A stretch of 64,000 nucleotides of DNA from contig JAHDQM010000022.1 of the NCBI GenBank assembly GCA_018433835.1, forward strand, positions 1 through 64,000. Reading direction: 5' to 3'. The translations under genes and the position numbers were made by a program. Source of the stretch: Methanoculleus sp. (GTDB lineage Archaea; Halobacteriota; Methanomicrobia; Methanomicrobiales; Methanoculleaceae). The notes beneath the pieces were generated by a model, which had not been told where the DNA came from, ran no database searches, and saw only the letters and a list, made by a program, of their open reading frames with translations. The stretch's first letter is position 1, and every line of letters starts with the position of its first letter. Shown piece after piece: positions 25,370-34,349 of this stretch.

Positions 25370-26355
25370 TGGACATGAAGGATACGGCAATCAACGTACT
25401 GAAGATTCTCGAAGAATCGCCCGGCCCGGTATCGGGCGAACGGATTGCAGAGCAACTGGGCGTCACCCGATCGGCTGTCTGGAAACAGATCCGCGAACTC
25501 CGGAGGCTGGGATACAGTATCTCGTCGTCGCGGGCGGAGGGCTACCGCCTCGAAGCGAGGACCGACAGGCTCCTCCCGTACGAGATCCGCAAGCAGCTCC
25601 GCACCCGGTTCATCGGAAGGCAGATCCGCCACTTCGACAGCACCGCCTCCACGAGCTGGGTCGGGAGGAAACTTGCCGACGAGACCGATCCTGAAAAACT
25701 GCACGGCATGGTGATCATCGCCGAAGAGCAGACCGGCGGGGTGGGAAGGCTCGGACGTGCCTGGGTCTCGCCTGCCGGCGGCATCTGGGCCACTATTCTC
25801 TTAAAACCGAAGATCCCGCTCGACCATCTCTTCATGATCACGATGGCCGGGTCGATCGCGATTGCCCGCGCTATCCGGAAGGAGTACGGCATCAGTGCGC
25901 TGATCAAGTGGCCCAACGACATCTTCGTCGGGGACAAAAAGGTCGCCGGACTGCTCCTGGAGCTCACTGCGGAGGCGGATACCGTGCACTACGCCCTCCT
26001 CGGGCTCGGGATCGACGTGAACGTCCCCCTCGACGAACTTTCGTCGAACCTGAGGGATACGGTGACCACGCTCCAGGCCGAGGTCGGCCGCGAGGTCGAC
26101 CGCGTGGCGCTTCTTGCCCGGGTCCTGCGGGAGTTCGAACTGCGTTACCAGCAGCTCGAGGACGGCGAGTACGATTCCATCGTCCGCGAGTGGAAGAGCC
26201 TTTCCCTGACGCTCGACCACCGGGTGGCCATCAAGACCATCAACAAGACCTTTTCGGGAGAGGCCATCGATATCGATGAGCACGGCGCCCTGATCATCCG
26301 CAAGGACAACGGGAAGATAGAGCGGGTCATCGCCGGGGACTGTTTCCAGCTTTAA
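25369..26355 (+). CDS. birA: Bifunctional biotin-protein ligase / biotin repressor BirA
   Basis: This 328-aa protein joins an N-terminal winged helix (about 1-60, with QLGVTRSAVWKQIRELRRLGY) to a catalytic ligase domain with GGVGRLGRAWVSPAGGIW and KWPNDIFVGDKK, and a C-terminal SH3-like domain. It makes biotinyl-AMP, attaches biotin to the carrier lysine of PycB and, with its DNA-binding domain, should repress biotin genes. The operator-like palindrome at 26511-26541 just downstream supports regulation of bioY. Confidence 0.95.
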   Translation: MDMKDTAINVLKILEESPGPVSGERIAEQLGVTRSAVWKQIRELRRLGYSISSSRAEGYRLEARTDRLLPYEIRKQLRTRFIGRQIRHFDSTASTSWVGRKLADETDPEKLHGMVIIAEEQTGGVGRLGRAWVSPAGGIWATILLKPKIPLDHLFMITMAGSIAIARAIRKEYGISALIKWPNDIFVGDKKVAGLLLELTAEADTVHYALLGLGIDVNVPLDELSSNLRDTVTTLQAEVGREVDRVALLARVLREFELRYQQLEDGEYDSIVREWKSLSLTLDHRVAIKTINKTFSGEAIDIDEHGALIIRKDNGKIERVIAGDCFQL

Positions 26356-26510
26356 CCTCCCGGTCCCTGTTAACACCCGTACACTTTTTGGATCATTGGG
26401 CTCCAGAGAGGACCTCCCCATCGGTAACGGAACTACCTGGAGGTTGTGTGAAGCAGTTCGTTAGAGGTATCCATCGCTGCCTCATCGTTCACGCATCAAC
26501 AGGATTTTTC

Positions 26511-26541
26511 TTGTCAACCATCCAAAATAAGATGGTTGACA
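26511..26541. promoter_or_regulatory. BirA-type operator upstream of bioY
   Basis: TTGTCAACC at 26511-26519 and GGTTGACA at 26534-26541 form inverted arms separated by 14 bp. This matches the known bacterial and archaeal BirA site TTGTAAACC-N14-16-GGTTTACAA. The arms extend inward to 11 bp (CCAT ... ATGG). The site touches the bioY start, where bound BirA would block transcription. Confidence 0.8.
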
Positions 26542-27041
26542 TGATGCACCGCACCCAGATCCTCGCCTACAGTGGTACGTTCGTCGCGCTGATCGCTGCC
26601 GGGAGCTGGATATCCATCCCGCTGCCCCCGGTCCCGCTCACGCTCCAGACCCTTTTCGTGCTGCTCTCCGGGGTCGTCATGAAGCGGTATGCGGTGATCC
26701 CCGTCGCCCTCTACGTCCTCCTCGGGACGGCCGGCCTCCCGGTCTTTCACAACGGCACGGCGGGCCTCGGGGTGCTTCTCGGGCCCACAGGGGGGTTCCT
26801 GGCCGGCTTTGTCCCCGCCGCCCTCATCGTCGGGCTCGCCTACGAGCATGAATCGCCGAGGTCCCGGGTCGCAGGGCTGATCGCGGCGATATCTGTGACC
26901 TACGTCTTCGGTGTCGCGTGGCTCGCCTGGTCGGCGTCGCTCTCGCTCTATCAGGCGGTCCTGGTCGGCGTCGCCCCGTTCGTCGTCGGTGCCGTCGTGA
27001 AAGTCGCGGCCGCATACGCCATAGGAAAGCGGGTGGCATGA
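26541..27041 (+). CDS. bioY: Biotin transporter substrate-binding subunit BioY
   Basis: This 166-aa protein is the S component of an ECF biotin transporter, with about six membrane helices and the family stretches SIPLPPVPLTLQTLFVLLSG and GLGVLLGPTGGFLAGF. The frame opens far upstream and an ATG at 26532 also exists, but that codon lies inside the BirA operator. The tandem ATGs at 26541/26544 are preferred. It overlaps the ECF ATPase gene by 4 nt. Confidence 0.92.
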   Translation: MMHRTQILAYSGTFVALIAAGSWISIPLPPVPLTLQTLFVLLSGVVMKRYAVIPVALYVLLGTAGLPVFHNGTAGLGVLLGPTGGFLAGFVPAALIVGLAYEHESPRSRVAGLIAAISVTYVFGVAWLAWSASLSLYQAVLVGVAPFVVGAVVKVAAAYAIGKRVA

Positions 27042-27709
27042 TCGATATCGTCGATCTGCGGCACCGGCTCGTCGATATCCCCTACCTTACGGTGGATGCG
27101 CGCCATATCGCCGTGATCGGGCCGAACGGGAGCGGCAAGACGACGCTTCTCTCGGTCTGCGCCGGCATCGAGGAACCCCGGGCGGGGACGGTCCGGCTCC
27201 TCCGCCGCCCGCCGTCCGCCGTGAAGGTCGGGTGGGTGGGGGAGTTCCCCGAACGGACGCTTCTCTTCTCCCGGGTATACGACGAGATCGCGTCGACTCC
27301 CCGGTTCCGCCACTACCCCTGCCGCGAGACGGACGAGAAGGTCGGGGCGGCCGCCGTGAAGGTCGGCATCCCGCACCTTCTCGGCAAAAAGGTCTCGGCC
27401 CTCTCCGGGGGCGAGAAGGCCCTCGTCGCGCTGGCCGCGGCCTGTGCCGACGACCCCGAGGTGCTCGTCCTGGACGAGGCCGACTCGCACCTGGATGCCG
27501 GGACGGCGGAGCGCGTCTACCGCGTCGTGCAGGAGAGCACGGCGGCCCACGTCCTATGGTGCACGCAGTCGATGGATACCGCGGCCGGGGCGGACTACGT
27601 CCTCTTCATGGAGGGCGGTCTCGTCCGGCACCACGGTACGCCGGAAGAGGTCTTCTCCGCGCTCGAAGAGACGTGCTTTTATCCCACGATGTGGAGGGTT
27701 CTTCGGTGA
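27038..27709 (+). CDS. ECF transporter ATPase (biotin), first subunit
   Basis: This 223-aa ABC ATPase has the Walker A loop GPNGSGKTTL, signature ALSGGEKALVALAAA and Walker B VLVLDEADSHLD. It sits between bioY and a second ATPase, so it should power biotin uptake as one half of the heterodimeric energising module. It is coupled to both neighbours by 4-nt overlaps. Confidence 0.9.
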   Translation: MIDIVDLRHRLVDIPYLTVDARHIAVIGPNGSGKTTLLSVCAGIEEPRAGTVRLLRRPPSAVKVGWVGEFPERTLLFSRVYDEIASTPRFRHYPCRETDEKVGAAAVKVGIPHLLGKKVSALSGGEKALVALAAACADDPEVLVLDEADSHLDAGTAERVYRVVQESTAAHVLWCTQSMDTAAGADYVLFMEGGLVRHHGTPEEVFSALEETCFYPTMWRVLR

Positions 27710-28404
27710 GGGTCGACCTCGAAGACCTCGTCTTCTCCCGCGGCTCGTTCACCCTCCGGGGCAGCGGCACCTTCGGTGCGGGCGTGCACCTGGTCAGCGG
27801 GCCGGTGGGTAGCGGGAAATCGACTCTCGCCCTTCTGCTCGCCGAACTGCTCCGTCCCGGGACCGGTGCCGTCCGGCGGCACGATGTTTTGTCGGCGCTG
27901 CTCCTGCTGCAGTTCCCCGAGCATCACATCACCTGCCCGACGGTTGCCGAGGAGGTCCGTTCCTGGGGGCTTGCCCCGGACGACGTGCTTCTCCGGGCGG
28001 ACCTTCTCCGGCGGGGGGACGACGACCCGTTCCACCTCTCCCGCGGGGAACTCAGGAGGCTGACCCTCGCCTGCGCCGTCATGCGGAACCCCGACCTGCT
28101 GATGCTGGACGAACCGTTCAGTTCTCTCGACTGCGTCGCGAAAAGGGAGGCCTGCAGGATGATCGAGGGGCGCGGTGCGGGCATCACGATCATCTTCTCG
28201 CACGAGCGCGCGGTCCTTCCCCGGGTGGATGCCGTCTGGGAGATGGAGGACGGAGCCCTGACGGCCCGCGGCAGCGTGCCCGACGCGATCCCTTCCTGGC
28301 GGCACGCCCCGCCCTACCTCGCGTATGCCCTGAGAGAGGGTGCCCGTCCGGAGAACATCAGGCTGTCCGACGCCCGGGAGGCGCTATGCAGGACCCGCGG
28401 CTGA
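27706..28404 (+). CDS. ECF transporter ATPase (biotin), second subunit
   Basis: This 232-aa ABC ATPase begins with GTG at 27706, overlapping the previous stop. It has Walker A GPVGSGKSTL, a Q-loop LQFPEHH, a signature region HLSRGELRRLTLA and Walker B LLMLDEPFSSLD. Signature residues S-R-G-E replace the usual S-G-G-Q, as often seen in ECF ATPase pairs. It completes the energy-coupling module with the downstream T component. Confidence 0.9.
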   Translation: MRVDLEDLVFSRGSFTLRGSGTFGAGVHLVSGPVGSGKSTLALLLAELLRPGTGAVRRHDVLSALLLLQFPEHHITCPTVAEEVRSWGLAPDDVLLRADLLRRGDDDPFHLSRGELRRLTLACAVMRNPDLLMLDEPFSSLDCVAKREACRMIEGRGAGITIIFSHERAVLPRVDAVWEMEDGALTARGSVPDAIPSWRHAPPYLAYALREGARPENIRLSDAREALCRTRG

Positions 28405-29039
28405 GGCTTCTTGCCGCCGCGTTCCTCTCGCTCGCTGCGTTTGCGAGCACGGCGGGAGCCGTCGCCACCCTGGTCTGGTGGCTGTTTTTTACCCCGCGCA
28501 CGAAGGCCCTCCCACGGCCCGGAGTGCTTCTCTCCCTCGTCGCGATGATCGCCGCAACAGCGCTCCTCTCGGCGTGGGGAGGCGGTCCAGGGCTCTCCTA
28601 CCTGATCCGGATGACCGCGCTCCTCCTTCTCGCCACGTGGGTATACGCCGAGACGGCGGAAGGCGAAGTGCTCGGCGTGGCGGTCTGGGCCCTCGGAAAC
28701 CGGGTGGGGTTCGAGATCGGACTCATCGCCGAGATGGGACTTACGGATCTAGCCGTGATCCGGCAGGAGATCGAGCAGATGCGGGTAGCCATGGCGCTGA
28801 AGGGAATCCGGCCCGGTGTGCGCTCGATCGTGCCGCTCGCGGTAACCCTCATCGTCACCCAGATCAGGAGAGCCGACGAGATTGCCCGGCTGCTGATGGT
28901 ACGGGGATACACGATCGGGGGACGGATATGCCCCCGATTTGAAGCGGATCCCCGGGACGTCCTGGCTTCAATAATGGCTGTAATACCCGTCCTTTTATCG
29001 ACTCTCCCTCTTCGCGACGTTTTTATATTAGTAGGATGA
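28386..29039 (+). CDS. ECF transporter transmembrane (T) component
   Basis: This 217-aa membrane protein has an N-terminal group of hydrophobic helices, then a cytoplasmic coupling helix region with EQMRVAMALKGIRPG and a second ARLLMVRGYTIGG. These fit the paired A-R-G motifs of EcfT, which contact the two ATPases. It is the last gene of the bioY-ECF operon. Confidence 0.87.
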   Translation: MQDPRLRLLAAAFLSLAAFASTAGAVATLVWWLFFTPRTKALPRPGVLLSLVAMIAATALLSAWGGGPGLSYLIRMTALLLLATWVYAETAEGEVLGVAVWALGNRVGFEIGLIAEMGLTDLAVIRQEIEQMRVAMALKGIRPGVRSIVPLAVTLIVTQIRRADEIARLLMVRGYTIGGRICPRFEADPRDVLASIMAVIPVLLSTLPLRDVFILVG

Positions 29040-29092
29040 ATTTTTTAGAGGCTTTATTGATATATTCTCAGCCCTTCGAGGTGCAAAATTCG

Positions 29093-30841
29093 ATGTGTGC
29101 TGCCAAATTAGATTCACTCAATATCACCGATACCACGCTTAGGGACGCGCATCAGTCGCTCATCGCCACCCGGCTCCGGACTGAGGACATGCTCCCTCTT
29201 GCCCGTGCCGTCGATGAAGTAGGTTTCTTCTCCGTCGAGGCCTGGGGCGGTGCAACCTTTGACAGCAGCATCAGGTTTCTCAACGACGATCCCTGGGAAC
29301 GTCTCCGGATGCTGAAGGTCGAACTGAAGCGCACCCCCATCCAGATGCTCCTGCGGGGCCAGAATCTCGTGGGCTACCGGCACTACCCCGACGACGTGGT
29401 GGAGAAGTTCGTAGAGGCGTCGGCGCGAAACGGGGTCGACATCTTCCGGGTCTTCGATGCGTTGAACGATATCCGGAACATGAAAAAAGCGATGGAGGAG
29501 GTCAAGAACGTCGGGGCGCACCTGCAGGGCGCGATATCCTATACGACGAGCCCGGTCCACTCCGTCGCGACGTTCATCGACATGGCGGAGGAGCTCTACG
29601 CGCTCGGCTGCGACTCGATCTGCATCAAGGACATGGCCGGCCTGATCATGCCGCACGATGCCCGCGACCTGATCGCCGGGATCAAAAAGGCGGCGGACGT
29701 TAAAGTCTGCCTCCACTCCCACTGCACGAGCGGCGTCGCGCCCATGAGTTACCAGGCGGCGATCGACGCGGGCGTGGACATCCTCGATACGGCGATGTCG
29801 CCGTTCGCCCTCGGCACCTCCCAGCCCCCAACGGAGAGCATCGTTGCAAGCGTTGCCGGGACGCCGCGCGATACCGGCATCGATCTCCTCCCGCTCCGGA
29901 AAGTCCGCAACATCTGCCGCGAGATGCGGGAGAAGTACGAACCGCTCTTCAACTCCATCGCGGACCGGGTCGACTCGGACGTGCTGATCTACCAGCTTCC
30001 GGGCGGCATGATCTCGAACCTCGTCTCCCAGCTCAAGGAGCAGGATGCGCTCGACCGCCTGGACGAGGTGTTCCGCGAGATCCCCCGGGTGAGGGAGGAC
30101 CTCGGCTACCCGCCGCTTGTGACCCCGACGAGCCAGATCGTGGGCACCCAGGCGGTCTTCAACGTCCTCATGGACGGGGAGCGCTACCGGAACGTGACGA
30201 AGGAGGTGAAGGACTACGTCCGCGGCCTCTACGGCCGCTCTCCCGCCCCGATCGGTCCCGAGATACAAAAGACGATCATCGGCGATGAGGAGCCGGTCAC
30301 TGTTCGCCCGGCGGACCTTCTCGCGCCCATCTACGAGCAGATGAAGAAGGAGGCGGAGGAGCAGGCCCTCGTCACCAGAGAGGAAGACATTCTCACCTAC
30401 ATCCTCTACCCGAGCGTCGCCCCGTCGTTCCTCCGGGGCGAGCGCAAGGCCGAGGCGATCCCCGAGAAGGTGCACGCCGGATCGGTGGGTGTTGCGGAGA
30501 TTCCCCGCTCCATGGAGGTGGAGGTGGATGGGGAGATCTTCTCGGTCCGGATCATCACCGTGGAGGGAGGCTCGGTCGCGGCCCCGTCGGTCGCCGCCCC
30601 GTCGCCCAGGGCACCCCGCGGGGATGTCGCCGGCGGCGTCAAGAGCAACATGCAGGGCATGGTCCTGAAGGTGATGGCCGAGCGCGGGAGCACCGTCAGG
30701 AAGGGGGATACGCTCATCGTCCTCGAGGCGATGAAGATGGAGAATCCCATTCCCAGCCCCCGCGACGGCACGGTCTCGGAGATCTTCGTGGATGCCGGGG
30801 ACGTCGTGCAGAACGGCGACGTGCTGATGGTCATTGAATGA
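29093..30841 (+). CDS. pycB: Pyruvate carboxylase subunit B
   Basis: This 582-aa subunit carries the carboxyltransferase TIM barrel (ITDTTLRDAHQSL near the start) and a C-terminal biotinyl domain with EAMKM, where Lys548 should be biotinylated by BirA. A linker rich in Ala, Pro and Ser joins them. It transfers CO2 from biotin to pyruvate to give oxaloacetate. The frame opens at 29036, but the ATG at 29093 follows a GAGGTG ribosome binding site and gives the usual N-terminus. A TATA-like stretch lies at about 29020-29028. Confidence 0.94.
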   Translation: MCAAKLDSLNITDTTLRDAHQSLIATRLRTEDMLPLARAVDEVGFFSVEAWGGATFDSSIRFLNDDPWERLRMLKVELKRTPIQMLLRGQNLVGYRHYPDDVVEKFVEASARNGVDIFRVFDALNDIRNMKKAMEEVKNVGAHLQGAISYTTSPVHSVATFIDMAEELYALGCDSICIKDMAGLIMPHDARDLIAGIKKAADVKVCLHSHCTSGVAPMSYQAAIDAGVDILDTAMSPFALGTSQPPTESIVASVAGTPRDTGIDLLPLRKVRNICREMREKYEPLFNSIADRVDSDVLIYQLPGGMISNLVSQLKEQDALDRLDEVFREIPRVREDLGYPPLVTPTSQIVGTQAVFNVLMDGERYRNVTKEVKDYVRGLYGRSPAPIGPEIQKTIIGDEEPVTVRPADLLAPIYEQMKKEAEEQALVTREEDILTYILYPSVAPSFLRGERKAEAIPEKVHAGSVGVAEIPRSMEVEVDGEIFSVRIITVEGGSVAAPSVAAPSPRAPRGDVAGGVKSNMQGMVLKVMAERGSTVRKGDTLIVLEAMKMENPIPSPRDGTVSEIFVDAGDVVQNGDVLMVIE

Positions 30842-30855
30842 GGGCTGTTTGCGCG

Positions 30856-32331
30856 ATGAAGTATTTTGACAAGATCCTGATCGCCAACCGCGGCGAGATT
30901 GCCATCCGGGTCATGCGGGCCTGCCGGGAACTGGGCATCGACACGGTCGCGATCTACTCCCAGCCGGACAGCAACGCGCTTCACGTCAAGTACGCCGACG
31001 AGGCGTTCTGTGTCGGCGAGGCGCACCCGTCCAAAAGTTACCTCAACAAGGAGCGGATCTGCGACGTGGCGAGGAAGACCGGGGCCGAGGCGATCCACCC
31101 CGGGTATGGGTTCCTCGCCGAGAACGCCGGGTTTGCGAAACTGGTCGAGGACGAGGGTCTGACGTTCATCGGCCCGTCGTGGAAGACGATCGAGGCGCTG
31201 GGCTCGAAGATCGGGTCGAAGCGGATGATGCGCGAGGCCGGCGTCCCGGTCCTTCCCGGCACGCCGGAGGGGGTCACGAGCGTCGACGAGGCGAAGAAGG
31301 TCGCCGCCGAGATCGGCTACCCGGTGATCGTGAAGGCGAGCGCGGGCGGCGGCGGTATCGGCATGCATATCGCCGAGAGCGAGGAAGAACTCGAGGAGGC
31401 GATCGATAAGGGCAGGCGGATTGCCCAGTCCGCCTTCGGCGACCCGACGATCTTCGTGGAGAAGTACCTCACGAAGCCGCGCCACATCGAGATCCAGGTG
31501 CTTGCCGACGCGAAAGGGCACACCCTCCACCTCTACGACCGTGAGTGCTCCATCCAGCGCCGGCACCAGAAACTGCTCGAGGAGGCCCCCTGCCCGATCA
31601 TGACGCCCGCTCTCCGGGAGCAGATGACGGCGTCGGCCATCGCCGCCGCAAAGGCGGCGAACTACACGAACGCCGGCACGGTGGAGTTCCTCTACGCGAA
31701 CGGCAACTACTACTTCATGGAGGTGAACACCCGGCTGCAGGTGGAGCACACCATCACGGAGTTCGTCACGGGGATCGACATCGTGAAGCAGCAGATCGCG
31801 GTCGCGGCCGGCGAAGACCTCGCGATGGACCAGGAGGGCGTCACCATCCGGGGGCACGCGATCGAGTGCCGGATCAACGCGGAGGATCCGCTGAACGGCT
31901 TCGCCGCCGATCCGGGCAAGATCGTCCGCTACCGCTCCCCGGGAGGGCCGGGGATACGGGTCGACTCCGGCATCCACATGGGCTACACTATCCCCGCACA
32001 CTACGACTCGATGATCTCCAAACTCTGTGCCTGGGGCTCCGACCGCGAGGAGGCGATCCAGCGGATGCGCCGGGCGATCTACGAGTACGTCATCCTGGGC
32101 GTGAAGACGACGCTCCCGCTCCACTACGCGATAATGCACAACGCCCACTTCATCGCCGGCGACACTCACACGCACTTCCTGCAGGAGAAGCACATCGCGT
32201 CGAGCCTGCGCCGCTACCTCCACGAGGAGGAGGCGCGTATGCAGACGCTGGCCGACTCGCTCCGCCAGGGGAAGCACGTGGCGGCGATCACCGCAGCGGT
32301 CGACGTCTATATCCGGAAAAACTCGAAGTAA
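30856..32331 (+). CDS. pycA: Pyruvate carboxylase subunit A (biotin carboxylase)
   Basis: This 491-aa ATP-grasp enzyme carboxylates biotin using bicarbonate and ATP. The N-terminus FDKILIANRGEIAIRVMRAC, the glycine-rich KASAGGGGIGMHIAESEEE loop and EVNTRLQVEHTITE match biotin carboxylases. An alternative ATG at 30838 overlaps pycB by 4 nt, but the family N-terminus starts at 30856. With PycB and BirA it forms the biotin-dependent route to oxaloacetate, the entry to the partial TCA cycle of the methanogen. Confidence 0.95.
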   Translation: MKYFDKILIANRGEIAIRVMRACRELGIDTVAIYSQPDSNALHVKYADEAFCVGEAHPSKSYLNKERICDVARKTGAEAIHPGYGFLAENAGFAKLVEDEGLTFIGPSWKTIEALGSKIGSKRMMREAGVPVLPGTPEGVTSVDEAKKVAAEIGYPVIVKASAGGGGIGMHIAESEEELEEAIDKGRRIAQSAFGDPTIFVEKYLTKPRHIEIQVLADAKGHTLHLYDRECSIQRRHQKLLEEAPCPIMTPALREQMTASAIAAAKAANYTNAGTVEFLYANGNYYFMEVNTRLQVEHTITEFVTGIDIVKQQIAVAAGEDLAMDQEGVTIRGHAIECRINAEDPLNGFAADPGKIVRYRSPGGPGIRVDSGIHMGYTIPAHYDSMISKLCAWGSDREEAIQRMRRAIYEYVILGVKTTLPLHYAIMHNAHFIAGDTHTHFLQEKHIASSLRRYLHEEEARMQTLADSLRQGKHVAAITAAVDVYIRKNSK

Positions 32332-32404
32332 TCCTCCATCCAATTTTTCCGCTGAGCCATAAGGTTTATTTGGCAATACGACATTGTTATACTGCACTTT
32401 GTGC

Positions 32405-32514
32405 GCTGCGGTGGCCTAGCCGGTTAGGGCGCCAGACTCATAGGGTTTTGTGAAGAACGGTGCGTCCAGACCTGGGACATCTGGAGATCGTGGGTTCGGA
32501 TCCCACCCGCAGCA
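32405..32514 (+). tRNA. tRNA-Met (CAT, elongator type) with a 36-nt intron
   Basis: The acceptor stem GCTGCGG/CCGCAGC pairs fully, with discriminator A at 32514. The anticodon CAT is at 32439-32441, and the intron 32443-32478 lies at the 37/38 site between A37 and A38. The stem CCAGA/TCTGG closes around it. Elongator tRNA-Met commonly carries such an intron in Euryarchaeota. tRNA-Ile2, which also has a CAT gene anticodon, is less likely. The accessory island begins right after this tRNA. 32515-32703 shows no gene. Confidence 0.88.
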
Positions 32515-32703
32515 CTTTAACGGGATGTTTGGAATCCAATTTTTAAAAGAACGCTTTTCCTTTGAGATTACTCTCTCACGATCCTCCTCTACTCTCGAGG
32601 ATAAAGGAATTTTTCCATGTGCATGATTTCAATCTCGGGTCGTTTAGCTTGCCCGCTCCCCTTGATGTTCATCCCCCTGCTCCCCGAGAGGCAATCCCCA
32701 TCA

Positions 32704-32743
32704 AGTACACCGAAATTATCAATTATGATAAGTTTGGTGTACT
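32704..32743. promoter_or_regulatory. 40-bp imperfect palindrome upstream of the AbiE genes
   Basis: AGTACACC at 32704-32711 and GGTGTACT at 32736-32743 are perfect arms. Inside them TTATCA and TGATAA extend the pairing, so 16 of 20 positions are symmetric. The site ends 25 bp before the AbiEi start. AbiEi proteins repress their own promoters through inverted repeats, so this is the likely operator. Confidence 0.7.
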
Positions 32744-32768
32744 AAATGAGGAATATAGGAGACGGTAA

Positions 32769-33626
32769 GTGACGATTGAGATCCTGAAGTCCATCGCCCG
32801 CAACGGACAGGTATTCACCCTCGAGCAGCTGCACCGGCAGACACAGATCCCGAAAAACGTACTCTCGGTGATGCTCTCCCGGTGGGAAGATCGGGGCTTC
32901 GTCGAGCGGATTGAGAGGGGGAAATACCTGATCATCCCGCTTGAGAGCGAGAAGGGCAATTACACGCTCCACGAGTTCGTGATTGCATCGCACCTCGTCC
33001 GGCCGTCTGCGATTGCATACTGGAGCGCTCTCCACTACCACGGCTTGACTGAACAGATCCCGATAACGGTCTTCGTCCAGACGACGGCACGGAAGAAGAA
33101 GAACCAGCTCGAGGTATTCGGCGTGGACTACCGGATCGTGCGGGTAAAGCCGGAGAAGTTCTTCGGGTTCAAGAAGGAATGGATCGAGGAGACACCGGTC
33201 ACCGTCACCGACAGGGAGAAGACGGTAATCGACTGCCTCGACAGACCCGAATACGCCGGAGGGATCGTCGAAGTTGCAAAGGCGCTGGAGAACGCATCAC
33301 TGGATCGCGAGAGCCTGAGCCGGTATGCTCTGAAGATCGGGAACAACGCTGTTGTCCGGAGGCTCGGGTACCTGAGCGAACAGATGGGAATTCCACTGGA
33401 TCTGCCTCTCCCGACATCTAGGAACTACCTCCTCCTCGATCCTACGATGCCGCATCAGGGAGAAAACGACCCGAGGTGGCGGCTGGTCATCAACACCGAG
33501 ATAACACGTCAGGGGGACTCCGAGTGGTACCGATCGTGGAGATTAAAGAGGCTGCCCGTGCCTTCGGGGTTCCGCCCTCGACCATCGAACGGGACTATGC
33601 ACAGAACTGGCTCCTCGCTCACCTGA
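32769..33626 (+). CDS. AbiEi-like antitoxin / transcriptional regulator (type IV toxin-antitoxin)
   Basis: This 285-aa protein starts with GTG at 32769 after an AGGAG ribosome binding site. Its N-terminal winged helix (about 1-60, QTQIPKNVLSVMLSRWEDRGF, FVERIERGKYLI) and the following YWSALHYHGLTEQIP segment are typical of AbiEi antitoxins. The C-terminal part overlaps the toxin gene by about 100 bp in another frame; residues beyond about 250 look unlike the family. It should repress the operon and counteract AbiEii. Confidence 0.85.
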   Translation: MTIEILKSIARNGQVFTLEQLHRQTQIPKNVLSVMLSRWEDRGFVERIERGKYLIIPLESEKGNYTLHEFVIASHLVRPSAIAYWSALHYHGLTEQIPITVFVQTTARKKKNQLEVFGVDYRIVRVKPEKFFGFKKEWIEETPVTVTDREKTVIDCLDRPEYAGGIVEVAKALENASLDRESLSRYALKIGNNAVVRRLGYLSEQMGIPLDLPLPTSRNYLLLDPTMPHQGENDPRWRLVINTEITRQGDSEWYRSWRLKRLPVPSGFRPRPSNGTMHRTGSSLT

Positions 33627-34348
33627 GCGCCCTCCCCATGGCGCTGAAAGGGGGGACGGGAATCCGGAAAGTCTTCATCGAGAACTACCGCTTCTCGGAC
33701 GATCTCGACTTCACCCTGCTGGAACCGTACGAAAAGGAGACCCTGCAGGAGGCGGTGAAGGACGCGGTATCCTGCGCACGAGAGGAGAGCGGCATCAGGT
33801 TCGAGGAGGATATCAGCATTATCGAGACGGCGACCGGATTCCGGGCGACGGCCTTGTTCAGGATCATCCCCATGAACGCATCCACCCCGACCAAGATCAT
33901 CGTCGACCTCACGACCATGAGTAACGAAAGCGTTCTGCTCCCTGTTGAGGAGAGACGGATCTACCACCCGTACTCGGACAAACTCACCGCCGGGGTAACC
34001 AGTTACTGTCTGGAGGAGATCATGGCCGAGAAGATCCGCTCTCTCTTCCAGCGGGTACGTCCCTGGGATATCTACGATATCCGGCACCTAGCCGACCGCG
34101 TGAACCCGGACGCCGTGAGGAGCATTCTCCACCGGAAATGCGAATGCAAGGAGGTCGTCCCGGACAACTCCGTGCTCGCGGGGAAGCGTGAACGGTTCTC
34201 AGCGTCATGGAATGCATCGCTCCGGCATCAGATGAGGGCTGTCCCGAACTTCGAGGAGGCGTTTCAATGGCCGTTGGATTGCGTCGAACTGTACACTCAA
34301 CGGCTCGGTGAGGTTCCGCAGGGTCGGGGTGACGATCGGAGCGATTGA
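33524..34348 (+). CDS. AbiEii-like nucleotidyltransferase toxin
   Basis: This 274-aa protein (GTG at 33524) has the AbiEii core KGGTGIRK at residues 42-49 and RFSDDLDF with the metal-binding Asp60/Asp62, plus YSDKLTAGVTSYCLEEIMAEKIRSL and WDIYDIRHL. These are the motifs of the toxin that transfers nucleotides to tRNA acceptor ends in studied members. The overlap with AbiEi is larger than usual. All key residues appear intact. Confidence 0.87.
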   Translation: MVPIVEIKEAARAFGVPPSTIERDYAQNWLLAHLSALPMALKGGTGIRKVFIENYRFSDDLDFTLLEPYEKETLQEAVKDAVSCAREESGIRFEEDISIIETATGFRATALFRIIPMNASTPTKIIVDLTTMSNESVLLPVEERRIYHPYSDKLTAGVTSYCLEEIMAEKIRSLFQRVRPWDIYDIRHLADRVNPDAVRSILHRKCECKEVVPDNSVLAGKRERFSASWNASLRHQMRAVPNFEEAFQWPLDCVELYTQRLGEVPQGRGDDRSD

Positions 34349-34349
34349 G

